From positions 248,001 to 312,000 of the forward strand of contig NC_009355.1 in the NCBI RefSeq assembly GCF_000092065.1: a stretch of DNA of 64,000 nt, written 5' to 3'. Position 1 is the first letter of the stretch; each line of letters begins with the position of its first letter. The position numbers and the translations under genes are program-made. Positions 28,714-38,515 of this stretch are shown here, piece by piece. Source of the stretch: Ostreococcus lucimarinus CCE9901 (taxonomy: Eukaryota > Chlorophyta > Mamiellophyceae > Mamiellales > Bathycoccaceae). The notes below the pieces were generated by a model that saw only the letters and a list, made by a program, of their open reading frames with translations, was not told the DNA's origin and ran no database searches.

Positions 28714-30879
28714 TTAAAGCGTTCTGTAAAGGTCAATATATGACTGAGCCGGTTCCGTCCACGTGTTGTCGACGTTCATCGCGCGCTTCTGGTACTCCTC
28801 AAACGTGGAGCGTTTGGATTTGTACAGATTGAATGCTCGCGAGAGCGCGACGTCGATGTCTTCAGCACCCGTGCCATCAAACACGAAACCGTTTCGTTCG
28901 TTTTCGTCGATCGAAGCGTCATCGATGTCGAATACGGTATCCGCGAGACCGCCCGTGCGACGGACGAGCGGAAGTGCGGCGTAGCGCAACGCGATCATTT
29001 GCGTAAGTCCGCACGGCTCGAACATCGAGGGCACGATGACAATGTCCGCTGCGGCGTAGAGTAAATGGCTCAATGCGTCGCTGTACATGAGCATAAGCCG
29101 CGTCGAGTCGGAATTTTCTCCGAACTCTTCCGTTTCAGCCATTTTGCGGAAAACGCCGTCTGAATGGCCGGTGCCGAGAAGCACGAATTGACCGCCGTTA
29201 AAGCGCGTCGTGCGAATCGCTTGCTCGATGAGATTTACTCCCTTTTGCGGCACGAGGCGCGACACGCACACGACCAGCGGCGCGTCGGGGTCTTCCTTCA
29301 TACCTAATCCGCGCTGCAGATACTTTTTGCACAACGCCTTTTGCGACTTGACGTTGGTAGAGTCATAGCCGTACGGTATGAACGGATCGTCGCTCGGGGT
29401 CCAACTCTCCGGATCGATTCCGTTGAGAATCCCGCTAAACTTGTGCTTGTTTCCAACGAGATTCTTCCCCGTGAATCCGCCACCGCCGGCGAGAATTTCC
29501 GTCGCGTACGTCGGAGACACCGTGGTGACGTGATTCGAATACACGATGCCCCCCTTGAGCAAGCAAAGCCTTTCTGGGTTGTGCCCGATGGTGCGTTCGT
29601 CCAAAGCCTTGTCGACGGTGGCGAACATGGAGGCGTCCACGCCCGTGGCGCAGAACTCTTCCTGTCTCGCTTCGCCGTTGGAGTCCAAGTTATGAATCGT
29701 CAGCATGATTTTCGCGTTGGACATACCGTCGCAGTCTTGCCCGTACGCATCGCGAAGTCCCCAAAAGATCATAGGAAATCCGCACGCTTGCCACTCGTGA
29801 CAGTGAATGATGTTTGGATTCTCACCAGAGGCGATTAAAAATTCGCGCGCCGCGCGACAAAAGTACAAGTACGCCTCACGTTCATCGTACGATCCGCCGT
29901 AAATCTTCGAACCTTGAAATATATTCGAGCGCTCGTCGTCGTGTGGCTTGAGAAGTATCACGTCGATGCCGTTCACTCGCCCTCGCATCGCCGTCGTGCG
30001 AAAGTTGAAATATCGCGTCTCGCCGTCTTGATAACGACCCTTGGTGACGTCGTAATCCATCACGTGCGTCAAGCCGTCGATCTTGTCCGTCGGTAAACAC
30101 GAGTAAAATGGAAGAATCACAGTCACCGCGTGTCCCATCTTCCCGTGCGCGCGCGCCAGTCCTTCGACGACGTCGCCCAAACCGCCAACCTTGGCGATGG
30201 GCGCCAACTCGGCGGTGATGTGCACCACGCGCAACGGCGACGTCGTCTTCGTCACTTCCGCTTCTCGAGCGTCCGCTCTCGTCGCCCGCGGCATCGCGTT
30301 CCAAAACGCCGTGCCCGGCGTCGGCGCGCGCGCCTCGTCCCATCCCTCGACGACGCTCGCGCGCCGTTCGACCGGCGCCGCCGTTTCCGCCGGCGCGGCG
30401 TCCGCGCGCGTCTCCATCACCGTCTCCGCGACACCACCCTCCTCGCGCGCCTCCGCGAACGTCGCCTCCGCTTCTTCCACCGCGCGTCCCTCGACCGTCG
30501 CCTCCACGACCGCCTCGATCGTCGCCGTCGCGTCTTCGTCTTCGTCTTCGTCTTCGCCTTCGCCTTCGCCGCGCGCCGCCAGCGCCTCCTTCACCCGCGC
30601 CGCGAGATCCGCCTTCCGCCCGCTCACCGGCAGCGCCATCGTCCGCAGCACGTCCTTCAGTTCGTCCACCTTGAGCCCGTCGACGTCGTCCTCGCGCAGC
30701 GCGCGCGTCGTCGCCGCCGCGCGTCGCCGCAACGGTTTCGAACCATCGCCCATCGCATCTTGCGCCCTTCTCGCGCGCGCGACGCGCGTCGTCGCGCGTC
30801 GCGCCCCCCCGCGCGCGGTCGACGCCGTCGCGCGCGCCGTCGCGCGCGCCGTCGCGACGCGCGCGCGCGCGAGCGACAT
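28714..30879 (-). CDS. Starch synthase, SSIII/IV-like, plastid, with N-terminal SAP-like motif
   Basis: 721 residues from MSLARARVAT. An Arg/Ala-rich plastid transit peptide is followed at about residues 65-97 by a SAP-like helix-turn-helix (VDELKDVLRTMALPVSGRKADLA), then an acidic linker. The GT5 catalytic domain begins at RVVHITAELAPIAKVGGLGDV; the KVGGLGDV form points to the SSIII/SSIV branch rather than SSI/II/GBSS (KTGGLGDV). The C-terminal half has the GT-B lobe with SMFEPCGLTQMIALRYA. It extends alpha-1,4-glucan from ADP-glucose. No CBM53 starch-binding repeats are seen. Confidence 0.9.
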   Translation of the reverse strand: MSLARARVATARATARATASTARGGARRATTRVARARRAQDAMGDGSKPLRRRAAATTRALREDDVDGLKVDELKDVLRTMALPVSGRKADLAARVKEALAARGEGEGEDEDEDEDATATIEAVVEATVEGRAVEEAEATFAEAREEGGVAETVMETRADAAPAETAAPVERRASVVEGWDEARAPTPGTAFWNAMPRATRADAREAEVTKTTSPLRVVHITAELAPIAKVGGLGDVVEGLARAHGKMGHAVTVILPFYSCLPTDKIDGLTHVMDYDVTKGRYQDGETRYFNFRTTAMRGRVNGIDVILLKPHDDERSNIFQGSKIYGGSYDEREAYLYFCRAAREFLIASGENPNIIHCHEWQACGFPMIFWGLRDAYGQDCDGMSNAKIMLTIHNLDSNGEARQEEFCATGVDASMFATVDKALDERTIGHNPERLCLLKGGIVYSNHVTTVSPTYATEILAGGGGFTGKNLVGNKHKFSGILNGIDPESWTPSDDPFIPYGYDSTNVKSQKALCKKYLQRGLGMKEDPDAPLVVCVSRLVPQKGVNLIEQAIRTTRFNGGQFVLLGTGHSDGVFRKMAETEEFGENSDSTRLMLMYSDALSHLLYAAADIVIVPSMFEPCGLTQMIALRYAALPLVRRTGGLADTVFDIDDASIDENERNGFVFDGTGAEDIDVALSRAFNLYKSKRSTFEEYQKRAMNVDNTWTEPAQSYIDLYRTL

Positions 30880-30939
30880 CGCGCGCGAGTCTGACGCCGG
30901 CGGACGCGACCGACAGGCTGGCGCCACATCTCGTCGCCG

Positions 30940-32637
30940 ATGCGCGTCGCCGCGCGCGCCGCGGCGCTCGCGCGCGACGCGGACGACGCGGCGACGTCGC
31001 GCGGGGCGTCGCGCGCGCCGCGCGCGACGGCGTTCGCGGCGCGCGGCGACGTCGTCGTCGTCGGGTTCGACGACGGGTCGTTGGCGCGCTTCGACGCGGC
31101 GCCGCGGCGCGACGGCGCGCGCGACGGCGATCGCGCGCGCGCGACGTGGACGTCGATCCCGCGCGACGCGCGCGCGCGGGCGGACGACGCGCGCGACGGC
31201 GGAGGCGGGGCGGTGGACGCGTGCTGCGTCGGGACGGCGGCGGCGGCGGGACGCGTCGCGCGGTGCCGCGGCGATCCGACGTGCGCGGTCGACGTCCTGG
31301 ACGGGGCGACCGGAGACGTCGTGAAGACGCTGACGATGCCGACGGCGTGGCCGGCGACGGGACGGTGCGCGGTCGGCGGGTGCGGGACGGCGGGGGAGTA
31401 CGCGTGGGCGCGCGCGGCGACGAAGTGGAACCACTCGGGCGACGAGTTCGCGGGAAACGGGTCGTGCTTGGCGATATGGCGGCTGCGTGGGGATGAAGCG
31501 ACGGCGTGTGCGGTGTTCACGGCGAACGCGGACAGGCGAAGCGCGCGGGGAGGGATGGAGGAGGAGAAGACGCTCGCGCCGTTCGCTCGCGTGCGCGCGC
31601 TCGACGGCGGCGAAGGATTGGAGTACGTGACGATTGCGATTAATTTCGACGAAGAGTACGCGGTGCTGGAGCGAAAGGCGTGCGCGTTCACGTTGGATGA
31701 GCGTGGGCGGACGCGCGTGCGCGCGATCGAGGCGACATCGTTGAGGGTGGATTTGGGATGGATGCCGCGATTCGGCGCGGTGCGAGGTCGAGCGCTCGAG
31801 CTGGCGGCTCGAGCGATGCCTACCGTGCCGTCGTGCGCGATTTCGAGTCAATTCATCGTCGTCGTTTGGCTCGACGGCGAGCGCCCGGTGCACGTGATCG
31901 ACTCCAGGGCTGAGGGGTCGACAGACTCGCGACGGGGCTTGCTCGAGGCGTTGCGCGTCAACGTGGAGGCGTGCCTCGCGAATCCCGACGCGAAGACGTC
32001 GAGAACGGTTTTAGACGTCACCACGTACGACGGCGATGCGTACGTCATTGTGGTCACACGCGATGCGCCGACGCCGCAGAAATACGCACCGACGCCGCGC
32101 GAGGAGGATATACATTGCAAAGTCTTCGCGATTCCCACCGGTTTTCGCAGCGCCAAGCCGTCCGAGACGACGACGGAGACGACCCCGTTGATTGATTTAG
32201 ACGACGAACTCGTGACGCGCGATGAGTCGTGCACGATTTGCCTTGATGTGTTATCGGGCGAAGCCGCTCGCGCGCCGTGCTGCGGGGCGTCTTTCTGCGA
32301 AGACTGTCTCGCGTCGTACGTCGCGCTCTCAGCGGCGAAAGGGTGTCCGATGTGTCGCGACGTCGACGTCTTCTTGACGTCTCGTCGACCGCATTCGGCG
32401 TGGGGGCGGGCGTTGACCTCGTTCGAGCTCGACCTCCCGTTCCGCGCGCGTCAGCAATTGAAAAAGTATCGCGTTCTCGAACAAGTTTTAGATGGAGACT
32501 ACGCGACGCTCGACGATTTCCACCTCACGGGCGACCGGACACCGTTCGCGCTCGAAAACGGGCGCGCGCTCACCTTAGCCACATCCTCCGACTCAAACTT
32601 CGAAGGCGTCGAAGTTCGCGAGCTCGTGATCGATTAG
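30940..32637 (+). CDS. RING-finger protein with beta-rich N-terminal region
   Basis: 565 residues, ATG at 30940, 60 bp from the divergent starch synthase start. The first 420 residues have recurring hydrophobic beta-strand-like segments (VVVVGFDDGSLARFD, ANGSCLAIWRL-like, FIVVVWLDGERPVHVID), suggestive of a beta-propeller but without clear WD repeats. A RING follows: CTICLD...APCCGASFCEDC...CPMC, with Cys-Cys-Gly where many RINGs have Cys-Gly-His. The C-terminal 100 residues are helical. Probable ubiquitin ligase; substrate unknown. Confidence 0.7.
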   Translation: MRVAARAAALARDADDAATSRGASRAPRATAFAARGDVVVVGFDDGSLARFDAAPRRDGARDGDRARATWTSIPRDARARADDARDGGGGAVDACCVGTAAAAGRVARCRGDPTCAVDVLDGATGDVVKTLTMPTAWPATGRCAVGGCGTAGEYAWARAATKWNHSGDEFAGNGSCLAIWRLRGDEATACAVFTANADRRSARGGMEEEKTLAPFARVRALDGGEGLEYVTIAINFDEEYAVLERKACAFTLDERGRTRVRAIEATSLRVDLGWMPRFGAVRGRALELAARAMPTVPSCAISSQFIVVVWLDGERPVHVIDSRAEGSTDSRRGLLEALRVNVEACLANPDAKTSRTVLDVTTYDGDAYVIVVTRDAPTPQKYAPTPREEDIHCKVFAIPTGFRSAKPSETTTETTPLIDLDDELVTRDESCTICLDVLSGEAARAPCCGASFCEDCLASYVALSAAKGCPMCRDVDVFLTSRRPHSAWGRALTSFELDLPFRARQQLKKYRVLEQVLDGDYATLDDFHLTGDRTPFALENGRALTLATSSDSNFEGVEVRELVID

Positions 32638-32721
32638 ACTTTAGTTTAGTTTCACTACGGACGTTTCTGTCTGGATTAAATGTCTTTCTATGCGTCCCGC
32701 CGCGCGCGTTCGAGTCCTCGA

Positions 32722-33369
32722 TCACTTTAGCTCCGTCGTCGCCGCTCCGAAATCCGGCATCGCGGGCGACCCGCTGGACTCTTCTTCGGCTTTTCGTCCA
32801 CCGCCGAACACGTTCCCCCAGATCGACCCGCTCTCCTGCCCCCCCGCGTTCGCGTTCGCGTTCGCGTTCGCGTCCCCGCTCGCGTCCCCGCTCCCGCGCC
32901 CGCTCCCCGTCTCCGGTCCTCCCGCCATCGCCATCACCGGCGGCGGCGGCGGCGGCGCCGTCAACCGCGTCAACATTATGCTAATCCCTTCGATCACCGC
33001 CAACAGGAACCCTCCGAACGCCGCCGATCGCGCCGCGCTCGGCAATCCGTACCTCAGCTGCAGCGCGCCGCCCGTCGCCGCGCCGCTGATGATCGGATTC
33101 CACGGATCTTCCTTCCTTCGCGCCGCCACCAGCGCGCAATCGAACGCGCTGAACAGTCCCCCCCAGACCGCGAACGAGCCACCGATTCGCGGCGCCTCGC
33201 GTCGGATCGCCTCGGCGGCGCTCGCGAGCGCGAATCCTCTCGGCGCGTTGTACGCACCCTTGACGAGATTGACGACGCCGCCGCCGACGGCGCCCATCGC
33301 GAACGCGCCGCCGACGTCGTCGAAGATTCTGTGCGGGCACGGCTCGCGCCCGTGGTCGACGGACGCCAT
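32722..33369 (-). CDS. TIM17: Mitochondrial inner-membrane translocase subunit Tim17
   Basis: 215 residues from MASVDHGREP. The family signature GREPCPHRIFDDVGGAFAMG opens the protein, followed by GG-rich helices (VGGGVVNLVKGAYNAP, GGSFAVWGGLFSAFDCALV, GAATGGALQLRYG) forming four membrane segments. Tim17 is a core channel-forming part of the TIM23 complex that imports presequence proteins. The C-terminal 75 residues are a Gly/Ala/Asn repeat-rich tail (alternating Ala-Asn at about 150-160) that varies between species. Confidence 0.94.
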   Translation of the reverse strand: MASVDHGREPCPHRIFDDVGGAFAMGAVGGGVVNLVKGAYNAPRGFALASAAEAIRREAPRIGGSFAVWGGLFSAFDCALVAARRKEDPWNPIISGAATGGALQLRYGLPSAARSAAFGGFLLAVIEGISIMLTRLTAPPPPPPVMAMAGGPETGSGRGSGDASGDANANANANAGGQESGSIWGNVFGGGRKAEEESSGSPAMPDFGAATTELK

Positions 33370-33486
33370 GGCGACGCGCGCGTCGCGCTCTGCGGGCGAT
33401 CGCGTGACGTCGGCGGCGACCCTAACGCGCGCGAGCGACAGAGGGCGACGCGCGGCGCGCGACGCGAGCGACGGAGGGCGCGCGCG

Positions 33487-35682
33487 ATGGCGGACGCGAC
33501 GCAGCGCGACGCGAGCGACGCGAGCGCGGGCGAGACGTCGATGAGCGCGGCGAAGAAGGCGCTGAAGGCGGCGGAAAAGGTGACGAAAAAGCGACCGGAT
33601 CCGAGCGCGCTCGACGCGATCGCGCGCGGGATGGCGGCGATGCGGGTGAAGGCGTACGGCGAGGCGAAGGCGGCGTTTGAGAGCGCGGAAGCGATATGCG
33701 CGACGACGACGGTGCGGGCGGAGGCGAAGGCGAAGGAGGGAGGAGAGGGGGGGAAGGCGAAGGCGAAGACGAAGGCGAAGGCGAACGCGGCGGAGACGCA
33801 GGACGCGCTGGACGCGACGCATTTACCGAAACCGGGGAGCGAAGGACACGTGACGGCGAAACAAAAGGAAAATTTGCCGCCGGGGGCGAAGAATTACGCG
33901 ATAAACTCAGTGGCGGCGATGGCGGATCACTTGGCGGCGACGGGTGGGAAGTGGCGAACGCGATTTCCGCCCGAGCCGAACGGGTATTTGCACATCGGAC
34001 ACGCGAAGGCGATGTACTTTGACTTTGGAGTGGCGAGAAAACGAGGCGGTGAGACGATTTTGAGGTTTGACGACACGAATCCCGCGGCGGAGAAGCAAGA
34101 GTACATCGATAGCATTATTAGTTCGGTAAAGTGGTTGGGACACGAACCGGCGGCGACGACGTACTCGAGCGATTATTTCGACAAGTTGTACGAGTTTGCG
34201 GTAGATTTGATCAAGTCTGGCAACGCGTACGTGTGCTTTCAGAACAAAGAGCAGACGTTCAACTCGCGAAAGCTACTGCAGTCGTTTCAAAAGATGTGCG
34301 CCGACGGCGGCTTGCCGCGTTACGAGACGCCGCTTCCCGAGGGCGCGGAAAGTCCGTGGCGAAACACGAGCGTCGAAGAGAACTTGTCGCTTTTCGAGAA
34401 GATGAAAAATAGAGAGTTCAAGGAGGGCGAGTGCTGCTTGCGAATGAAGGGGGATTTGCGAAGCGACATTCCGAGCATGTGGGATCTCGCGGCGTATCGC
34501 ATCAAGTACGAGACGCACCCTCACTCTGGCGACAAGTGGTGCATTTACCCGACGTACGACTACACGCACTGCTTAGTGGACAGCCTAGAAAATATCACGC
34601 ACTCATTGTGCACGCTCGAATTCGAGTCTAGACAAGCGCCGAACGGGTCGTACTATTGGCTGTTGGACGCTCTCGACACGTACAAGCCGGTGACGTGGGA
34701 GTTTTCTCGATGCAACATCACTTACAACGTGATGAGCAAGCGCAAGTTGAACACGCTCGTGACCAAAGGATACGTCAACGGTTGGGACGATCCGCGTTTG
34801 CTCACTCTCGAGGGCCTTCGCCGGCGCGGTTACACGCCGAGCGCCATCAACAAGTTTTGCGCGTCGCTCGGTGTGACACGTCACGACAACACGCAACCCA
34901 TCAGCCGTCTCGAGAACGTGGTGCGGGATGAGATGAAAGATTCGGCGTCTAGATATTTCGCAGTATTAGATCCTGTGAAGGTGAATATCACGAACCATCC
35001 CGGAGGTGAGTTGATGTGTGAAGCTCCGGTGCATCCGTCGTTTGCCGAGCGCGGCATGCGTCGCATCGATTTGAAGCCAACCATTTTCATAGAACGTTCT
35101 GACTTCAAGACGGAAGACGTGGACGGATACTTTGGTTTGGCGCCTGGTAAGACGGTTCGATTGCAGTTCGGGTATAACATCACGTGCACGGATTTTAAGA
35201 CGCACGACGATGGCTCGGTATCGGAAATCAACGCAACGATAGACATGGAGTCTCGCGCGGCAAAGCCGCCAAAGGGAATTCTTCACTGGGCAACGCCGGA
35301 CTTCGTCAAGGGTGAGTGCAGATTATACAACAATCTTTTCACCGTAGAGATCCCCGGTAAAGTTGACGCGAACGCCGAGCAAAGTAACGCACCGACGGCG
35401 ACGGCGACCGACGCTGTTGAAGGCGACGCCGAAGAAGACGAAGAAGACGATGGAAGCGTGGACTGGTTGACTCAAATCAACCCCGAGTCGCTCGTTGTCC
35501 ATAGAGATGCGCTCCTCGAACCGGGCCTAATTGAATTCGCCTCCAAACCATTGGAAACGCAAGTGCAGCTGCAGCGTCTGGGTTTCTTCACCTTTGACAA
35601 CGATAGCACCGCGGACGCCCCGGTGCTGAATAGAATCGTCACGCTCAAGGAATCTGCGTCGAGGAAAACGCTCGGAAAATGA
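33487..35682 (+). CDS. GLN4: Glutaminyl-tRNA synthetase, cytosolic
   Basis: 731 residues from MADATQRD. Class I motifs: PEPNGYLHIGHAKA (HIGH) and VMSKRKLNTLV (KMSKS equivalent). Family segments FRFDDTNP-like LRFDDTNPAAEKQEY and YPTYDYTHCLVDSLE, and the GlnRS-type beta-barrel anticodon domain, are present. The 130-residue N-terminal part is Lys/Ala-rich low complexity and does not look like the usual two-part GlnRS N-terminal domain. An acidic insert (EGDAEEDEEDDGS) sits in the anticodon-binding region. It charges tRNA-Gln. Confidence 0.95.
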   Translation: MADATQRDASDASAGETSMSAAKKALKAAEKVTKKRPDPSALDAIARGMAAMRVKAYGEAKAAFESAEAICATTTVRAEAKAKEGGEGGKAKAKTKAKANAAETQDALDATHLPKPGSEGHVTAKQKENLPPGAKNYAINSVAAMADHLAATGGKWRTRFPPEPNGYLHIGHAKAMYFDFGVARKRGGETILRFDDTNPAAEKQEYIDSIISSVKWLGHEPAATTYSSDYFDKLYEFAVDLIKSGNAYVCFQNKEQTFNSRKLLQSFQKMCADGGLPRYETPLPEGAESPWRNTSVEENLSLFEKMKNREFKEGECCLRMKGDLRSDIPSMWDLAAYRIKYETHPHSGDKWCIYPTYDYTHCLVDSLENITHSLCTLEFESRQAPNGSYYWLLDALDTYKPVTWEFSRCNITYNVMSKRKLNTLVTKGYVNGWDDPRLLTLEGLRRRGYTPSAINKFCASLGVTRHDNTQPISRLENVVRDEMKDSASRYFAVLDPVKVNITNHPGGELMCEAPVHPSFAERGMRRIDLKPTIFIERSDFKTEDVDGYFGLAPGKTVRLQFGYNITCTDFKTHDDGSVSEINATIDMESRAAKPPKGILHWATPDFVKGECRLYNNLFTVEIPGKVDANAEQSNAPTATATDAVEGDAEEDEEDDGSVDWLTQINPESLVVHRDALLEPGLIEFASKPLETQVQLQRLGFFTFDNDSTADAPVLNRIVTLKESASRKTLGK

Positions 35683-35786
35683 CTCAACTTGGACTTTGGC
35701 GAATAATAGGGTGATTATTAATACCGAAAACTCTTTCGTTCGCTTCGCTATCGCTACTGCGCGTACTTCATATTACGTGTCGGTTA

Positions 35787-37346
35787 TTACTTGCTGAAAA
35801 ATTCAGAGTGAATCGCTCGCACGGCGTCGCTCCCTTGTTCTTGGTCGACTAAAAGAGAGATGTTCGTTTTCGACGCCCCTTGAGAAACCATCTTCACTTT
35901 GATATCCTCGGAGCCAAGAGCGCGGAACGATCGCTCCATGATTTCGTTGTTTCTTTCCACGTTACCGATGAGAGAAATGATGGAATGTCCGCTGCTCACC
36001 GTCACGTGCGCGATGCCCTCGTTTTCGAAATCTTGCACGAGTTTTTCCAGTTCCTCCTTGGCCAAATCTCGGCTCCACAACTTGGATGGGTCGAGCGTGA
36101 GCGACACGCTCACCTCTGATGTCGCGACGACGTCGACAGAAATTCCATTGGACGCCATGACGCTGAAAACCTTGGCCAAAAAACCGTATTGGCCGAGCAT
36201 GCGCGTCGACGTAATGTCGAGCATGGTGACGTTTTTCTTTTGCACGATGGATGTAAGAAGCCAATTTTTGTGCTCGTCTTCGTCGCGCACGTGCCCAATA
36301 ACGGTGCCGGGCGCTCTAATGTTATACGAGTTTTTCACGCGCACGCACAAGTCACTGGAATCCATCGCCGGTCGCATCGAGTGCGGGTGAAGCACCTGCG
36401 CGCCAAAGTACGCCAACTCGGTCGCTTCTTGAAAACTCAAAAACGGCATGGGAACCGTGCCCTCAACCTCGCGCGGATCCGCGGAGAGCACGCCGTCGAC
36501 GTCTTTCCAAACCTGGACCTCTTTTAACCCGAGCGCCTTGCCGATCACCGTCGCCGTTAAATCACTACCTCCCCGTCCGAGCGTGCACACCGCCCCCGTC
36601 TTTTCGCCTCTACCGAGAAATCCCGTCACCACGCGCACGACGGGTTCGTCCCCCGGCCCCAACGTCAATCGCGCCTTCGTCTTTGAAAACGTCGCGTCCA
36701 GAATCATCCCATTTTCAAACTCATCCGTCGTGACGAACATGTCGTCGATCGTGTCCACCTGCTCGGTTCGAGCTCCCAACGACCGCAGATACGACGCGAA
36801 GATTCTCGTGCTCATTCGCTCGCCGAAACTCACCAGCAGCGCCCGCGTCCGCGACGTCACCTCTTGCATCAGCGCGATCCCCGTGCACACTTGCTCCAGC
36901 TTCTTCAACAACTTTTGCACCTCCGCCTTCGTCACCGCATCCGTGCCCAGCGCTTCCATCGTGTCCTCGTGCAGCCTTCGTATCGCGCGCAGCGGTTCCA
37001 GCGCCTCGACGCCCTCCTCCGCGCGCATCGCCATCTCCCCCGCCGCCAGCAGATTATTCGTCGTCTTACCCATCGCCGACAGCACGAGCACCGGCATCTC
37101 CTCCGGAAACGACAGCACGATCTGCGCGACCTCTCGCACGCGCGCCGCGTCGGCGACGGACGAACCGCCAAACTTCATGACGACCGAGTGCTGATGAAGC
37201 CCTCGACCGGGCGTTTTATTCGCCGCGTCCGTCGCGATCGCCGCGCGCGTCGCGCCCGCGCGCGCGCCGCGACGGACGCGACCGACCGCGCGTCGATCGA
37301 GCGCGCGCGCGGGCGCGCGCGCGGGCGAGGCGACGCGCGACGCCAT
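35787..37346 (-). CDS. AK: Monofunctional aspartate kinase, plastid
   Basis: 519 residues from MASRVASPAR. An Arg/Ala-rich transit peptide of about 55 residues precedes the kinase core VVMKFGGSSVADAARV; GRGGSDLTATVIGKAL and PREVEGTVPMPFLSFQEA follow. The C-terminal 150 residues contain two ACT domains (VTMLDITSTRMLGQYGFLA and HVTVSSGHSIISLIGN), which mediate lysine or threonine feedback in the family. There is no fused homoserine dehydrogenase. First step of the aspartate pathway (Lys, Thr, Met, Ile). Confidence 0.94.
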   Translation of the reverse strand: MASRVASPARAPARALDRRAVGRVRRGARAGATRAAIATDAANKTPGRGLHQHSVVMKFGGSSVADAARVREVAQIVLSFPEEMPVLVLSAMGKTTNNLLAAGEMAMRAEEGVEALEPLRAIRRLHEDTMEALGTDAVTKAEVQKLLKKLEQVCTGIALMQEVTSRTRALLVSFGERMSTRIFASYLRSLGARTEQVDTIDDMFVTTDEFENGMILDATFSKTKARLTLGPGDEPVVRVVTGFLGRGEKTGAVCTLGRGGSDLTATVIGKALGLKEVQVWKDVDGVLSADPREVEGTVPMPFLSFQEATELAYFGAQVLHPHSMRPAMDSSDLCVRVKNSYNIRAPGTVIGHVRDEDEHKNWLLTSIVQKKNVTMLDITSTRMLGQYGFLAKVFSVMASNGISVDVVATSEVSVSLTLDPSKLWSRDLAKEELEKLVQDFENEGIAHVTVSSGHSIISLIGNVERNNEIMERSFRALGSEDIKVKMVSQGASKTNISLLVDQEQGSDAVRAIHSEFFSK

Positions 37347-37435
37347 GCTCGCGACGGTTTGTGACGCGCGCGCTGTGTTTTGAATCGCGCGCGTCACATC
37401 GGGACGGCGCGACGCGCCCGTCGAGGGCGCGCTCG

Positions 37436-38470
37436 ATGGTGGGACTGCTCGGCGAGTTCACCGAGGACGTCATCCATCGCGCGCGGGCGTCGGAGAGCGA
37501 TTCCGACGCCGATTCCGACGGCGCGGCGTCGAAGCGGGCGCTGCTGGCGAAACAGCGCACGCTCGAGGAGGTGCTGCGAACGCTCGGCGCGCGGGCGACG
37601 AGGCTCGAGGACGACGCGCGACGCGCGGATAAGGAGGCGAGAGCGGCGAGGCACGCGCTGGAGGACGCGCGACGAGAGAACGCGGCGCGAGAGAGAGATG
37701 TGGGCGCGCTGGAGGAGGCGCGGGACGCGGCGGACGGCGCGGCGCGCGCGGCTGCGAGCGAAAGGGACGACGTCAAGGCGACGCTCGCGCGCGCGGAGCG
37801 GGATTTAGCGCGCGTTCGTGAAGAGCGTAATGCGCTGCGGAAAGATTTAGAGGCGAAGGCGAAGGCGTGGAGGGATATGGAGGAAGAGCATCGACGACGG
37901 GAGCGCGCGGCGAGCGACAACGCGGCGTCGGCGAGAGCCGAGTCGGCGAAGAAAGACGTCGAGTTAGAATCGCTTCGTCGGCGGTGTGAGAGTGCAGAGG
38001 CGTACGCGAACAGTGTGAATGCGCGCGTAACCGAGGCGGAGCGCGAAATCGATGCGTTCAACGAGGTTGTGGTGTCGAGCGGCGACGGTTTGTCGCGAGA
38101 ACTACGCGAACAGCTCGCGCGCGCCGAAGAAACGCGCGTGGCGCTGGAGAACGAACTCGCGCGCGTCACGGCGAACGCGATCGCGCAAGAGGGCGAGCTC
38201 AAAAAGCTGCGCGTGATGGTCGAACACGATGCGCCAGGAGTTGCGGAACTTCGCGCGCGAGTGGACGCGATGGACGTTCGCGAGCGAGACTTGGTCTCGG
38301 CGTTGCGATACGAGGAAACCAAAAAAGATGAAGCCATTCGCGAAATGTATCGCGCGCGCGCGGCCGCTGCAAAAGCTGAAGCTCACGCATCGCGTCTCTC
38401 CGCGAAATCTTCGCACAGTCAAGCTTTGGCGACGGTGATTGAGTCTCTCGGAGACAGCTTGTTCGATTAA
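37436..38470 (+). CDS. Long coiled-coil protein of unknown function
   Basis: 344 residues from MVGLLGEFTED. After an acidic Ser/Asp N-terminus (about residues 15-35) nearly all the rest is heptad-rich coiled coil (LLAKQRTLEEVLRTL through EIREMYRARAAAAKAEA). The C-terminus LATVIESLGDSLFD is not coiled. No globular domain, GRIP motif or membrane segment is visible. Such proteins are usually tethers or scaffolds, but the role here is open. Its start codon lies about 90 bp from the divergent aspartate kinase start. Confidence 0.65.
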   Translation: MVGLLGEFTEDVIHRARASESDSDADSDGAASKRALLAKQRTLEEVLRTLGARATRLEDDARRADKEARAARHALEDARRENAARERDVGALEEARDAADGAARAAASERDDVKATLARAERDLARVREERNALRKDLEAKAKAWRDMEEEHRRRERAASDNAASARAESAKKDVELESLRRRCESAEAYANSVNARVTEAEREIDAFNEVVVSSGDGLSRELREQLARAEETRVALENELARVTANAIAQEGELKKLRVMVEHDAPGVAELRARVDAMDVRERDLVSALRYEETKKDEAIREMYRARAAAAKAEAHASRLSAKSSHSQALATVIESLGDSLFD

Positions 38471-38515
38471 CAGCCCGCAATGTTACATAATATTTGTACT
38501 CTACTGGTAACGCCC

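Noticed and set aside
30880-31893. Extension of the starch synthase frame upstream to 31893
   Set aside because: It is antisense to the RING protein gene and has no ATG context; MSLARARV gives a normal transit peptide.
33331-33486. Earlier start for glutaminyl-tRNA synthetase
   Set aside because: It would overlap the Tim17 start region on the other strand; the ATG at 33487 is the first credible start.
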